NCBI RefSeq assembly: GCF_000306115.2
Contig: NZ_AKWX02000012.1
Location: 244,907-308,906, forward strand
DNA length: 64,000 nucleotides
Source of the DNA: Leptospira wolffii serovar Khorat str. Khorat-H2
GTDB taxonomy: Bacteria > Spirochaetota > Leptospiria > Leptospirales > Leptospiraceae
Direction of reading: 5' to 3'
Shown here: one piece after another, positions 62,484-64,000 of the stretch
Layout of the letters: each line of letters starts with the position of its first letter
Position numbering within the stretch: position 1 is the first letter of the stretch
Program-made: the position numbers and the translations under genes
Notes under the pieces: model-generated
What the model saw: only the letters and a program-made list of their open reading frames with translations
Database searches by the model: none
What the model was told of the DNA's origin: nothing

Positions 62484-64000
62484 AAGGTCAACGTATCTGC
62501 AAATCCTAAGGAGGTCAATGAGAATGGGAGAATAGGAAGCTTGGAGAGACCTTCCGACTCTCTGATTTTTGTCAAAAGAACGGGAGGTGAATAATATTAA
62601 TTATATATAATATTTATATGAACGAATTAGAATGTTTCTAAGGAGGTGCAAGGTTGCGATTCCTTGCGGCGGAAATGTGGCCGCACTTGTTGGTTTCGAT
62701 TTGGAATTTTTCGGCTTCGCTGTAAGAGTATGGTGAATGAAGTGAGAATGAGCAGGCGATTCGTTGGGTTAAAATCGGTAGGTAAGTGCAGGAATCTGAA
62801 CGAGCAAATCTTATGAAAGTCCGTGGCTCTGCTTTTTTGAACACTCCCCACCCCTTCGGAGCGCTCCTTAGTAAGCGAGAAGACGATCGCGTCGCGAATC
62901 GGTGCAATCGTAGATTGCAACCGAGACGGGCAATATAAATGTAACCCACTGAGCGATCGAAAGCTATTCTTTAAAAGCGCGCCCCACCCGAGTGGGTGGG
63001 GGCCGGTTGGTGGTACCGTTGCCGATTGTTCAAAGCTCTTATCATGAAAGGATCGGCTTGGCTACGAGAAAATTTGTTTGAGATTTGTGTAGGAACTCTT
63101 GGAATTCCATGCAATTGCTCGCTATATTCTTCGGGGACGCGATCTACGTTTGATTTAGCGCATCTCGGTTCTATTTCGGGTCGAAGGGATGCATGGAAAA
63201 TTCTCATGAGGAAGACAATTGCTTGGATTTGTCGGGAATATCCACTTTTTACAATTTGGAAAGCCCTAAGAAGTCTATAAGATCCGGATATCGGCATTTT
63301 AACAAAAGCGAAGATTTCCCGAGAGAAGAGGCTCTTTTCTAAAGCCTAAATTGGTTTAATTCTCCGCTGAAAGGAAATTCCGTTCCTCCGGCGTAGAATT
63401 AACGGGCCCCCGCCCGATTTCGGGTGGAGGAGGAGGGCTCAGTGGGAGAGAGGGCACGGATTCTTCTATATCAGAAAAAGCCAATATTTACCAGCTCGAT
63501 CCCATTTTCGCGCGGAATTGTTGCTCCAATTACGCAATATTTCGATTTCTGGGAGATTCTGGTTGCTTGGTTTCTGGAGAATATTCTCGCTCTCTAAATT
63601 CGGAATTGGGTTAGATCTCTCATTCATTGTCAACAGGCCTTTCTTTCTCTTTTTGCACCATAGTGGGAAAAGTCACAAGAGACTGTATATTCTGGATCTA
63701 TAATATTCTCCTCGGTTCGGGGGTCGCGAGGTTCGAGGATCTCCGTCTTCCCATTCTTCTCCTCTTTTTTTCCCGTAAAAAATCGCCGGAATTATGTAGG
63801 TTTTTCCTTGACGGGTCGAATCGATTCCATACATTGGTTTTTACGGCCTTTTCCGTATGGGAAATCGCCGGCAAAGCCGAACTGACTCGGGGCGACGGAA
63901 GATTCTTCCCTCCATCCCGGCTCTGCTGAGGCAAAATTAAGTTCTTTTACAACATCTATAACTGCGAATGAGAAATTAAAATTTTTTATTAGCTGAGATT
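62484..64000. other. 1.5 kb without a supportable gene
   Basis: Only short, overlapping frames in several registers with no ribosome sites and no recognisable product. Holds an AT-rich stretch (62590-62625) and several G/C-rich hairpins: a bulged GGTGCAATC/GATTGCAACC (62900-62923), CCCACCC/GGGTGGG (62983-63000) and CCGCCCGA/TCGGGTGG (63410-63427). May contain remnants of decayed genes or a non-coding RNA, but nothing identifies one. Confidence 0.55.

Noticed and set aside
62627..63297. Several 60-108 codon frames in the last 1.5 kb
   Set aside because: They overlap each other in different registers, are rich in Arg/Ser as expected for chance frames, and lack ribosome sites.

Overview
The window looks like chromosomal DNA of a spirochaete of the genus Leptospira. 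The clearest evidence is three tandem genes for OmpL1-type porins (28064-31160). Supporting signs are many short-signal-peptide lipoproteins, a bactofilin next to an M23 peptidase, seven-helix SpoIIE phosphatases and split single-copy tRNA genes without encoded CCA. The species cannot be fixed from the sequence. I see no prophage, no intact insertion sequence and no CRISPR array.

Layout. 1-9460: a molybdate-binding protein (modA, cut by the left edge), a DUF1330 protein, a patatin-like phospholipase, a FecR-domain lipoprotein, a MacAB/LolCD-like three-gene exporter, a LysR regulator divergent from a thioredoxin-reductase-like flavoprotein with two operator palindromes between them, a TPR protein and a 59-residue protein. 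9472-21118: crotonase-family enzyme, response regulator/histidine kinase, the envelope operon bactofilin - LysM/M23 peptidase - alpha/beta hydrolase, a class A penicillin-binding protein behind a zinc-dependent phospholipase C-like gene, lysA-ispD and tRNA-Leu(UAG). 21217-27917: a chemoreceptor, a CPBP protease, two poorly known proteins, SPOR protein-coaE, tRNA-Phe(GAA), pcm.

28064-36450: the ompL1 triplet, a TPP riboswitch driving thiC, an outer-membrane protein, and a Nif11-like small protein translationally coupled to a SpoIIE phosphatase whose best start codon is CTG. 36594-45186: the most unusual part. It has a geranylgeranyl-reductase-family flavoprotein, a hipBA toxin-antitoxin pair with its operators, a putative zinc-peptidase lipoprotein divergent from a radical SAM enzyme, an AT-rich gap with a tiny ORF, an isoprenoid-synthase-like protein, and a second 7TM/SpoIIE phosphatase.

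45249-64000: a SUMF1-type exported protein, two members of a Cys-containing lipoprotein family (46196 and 57514), a tandem DUF2147 pair, an M14 carboxypeptidase, an EamA exporter, a Thr/Tyr-rich lipoprotein, a second chemoreceptor, an ECF sigma/FecR/envelope-protein operon, an AhpD-like protein, and a three-gene operon of Cys/His/Met-rich exported proteins that suggests metal (perhaps copper) handling. The last 1.5 kb holds no gene I can support.

The best candidates for undescribed biology are the radical SAM/isoprenoid-synthase/peptidase locus (39610-43071), the Nif11-like/SpoIIE coupling (34169-36450), and the metal-rich operon (59293-62483). All functional statements are inferences from motifs read by eye; no database search was run.
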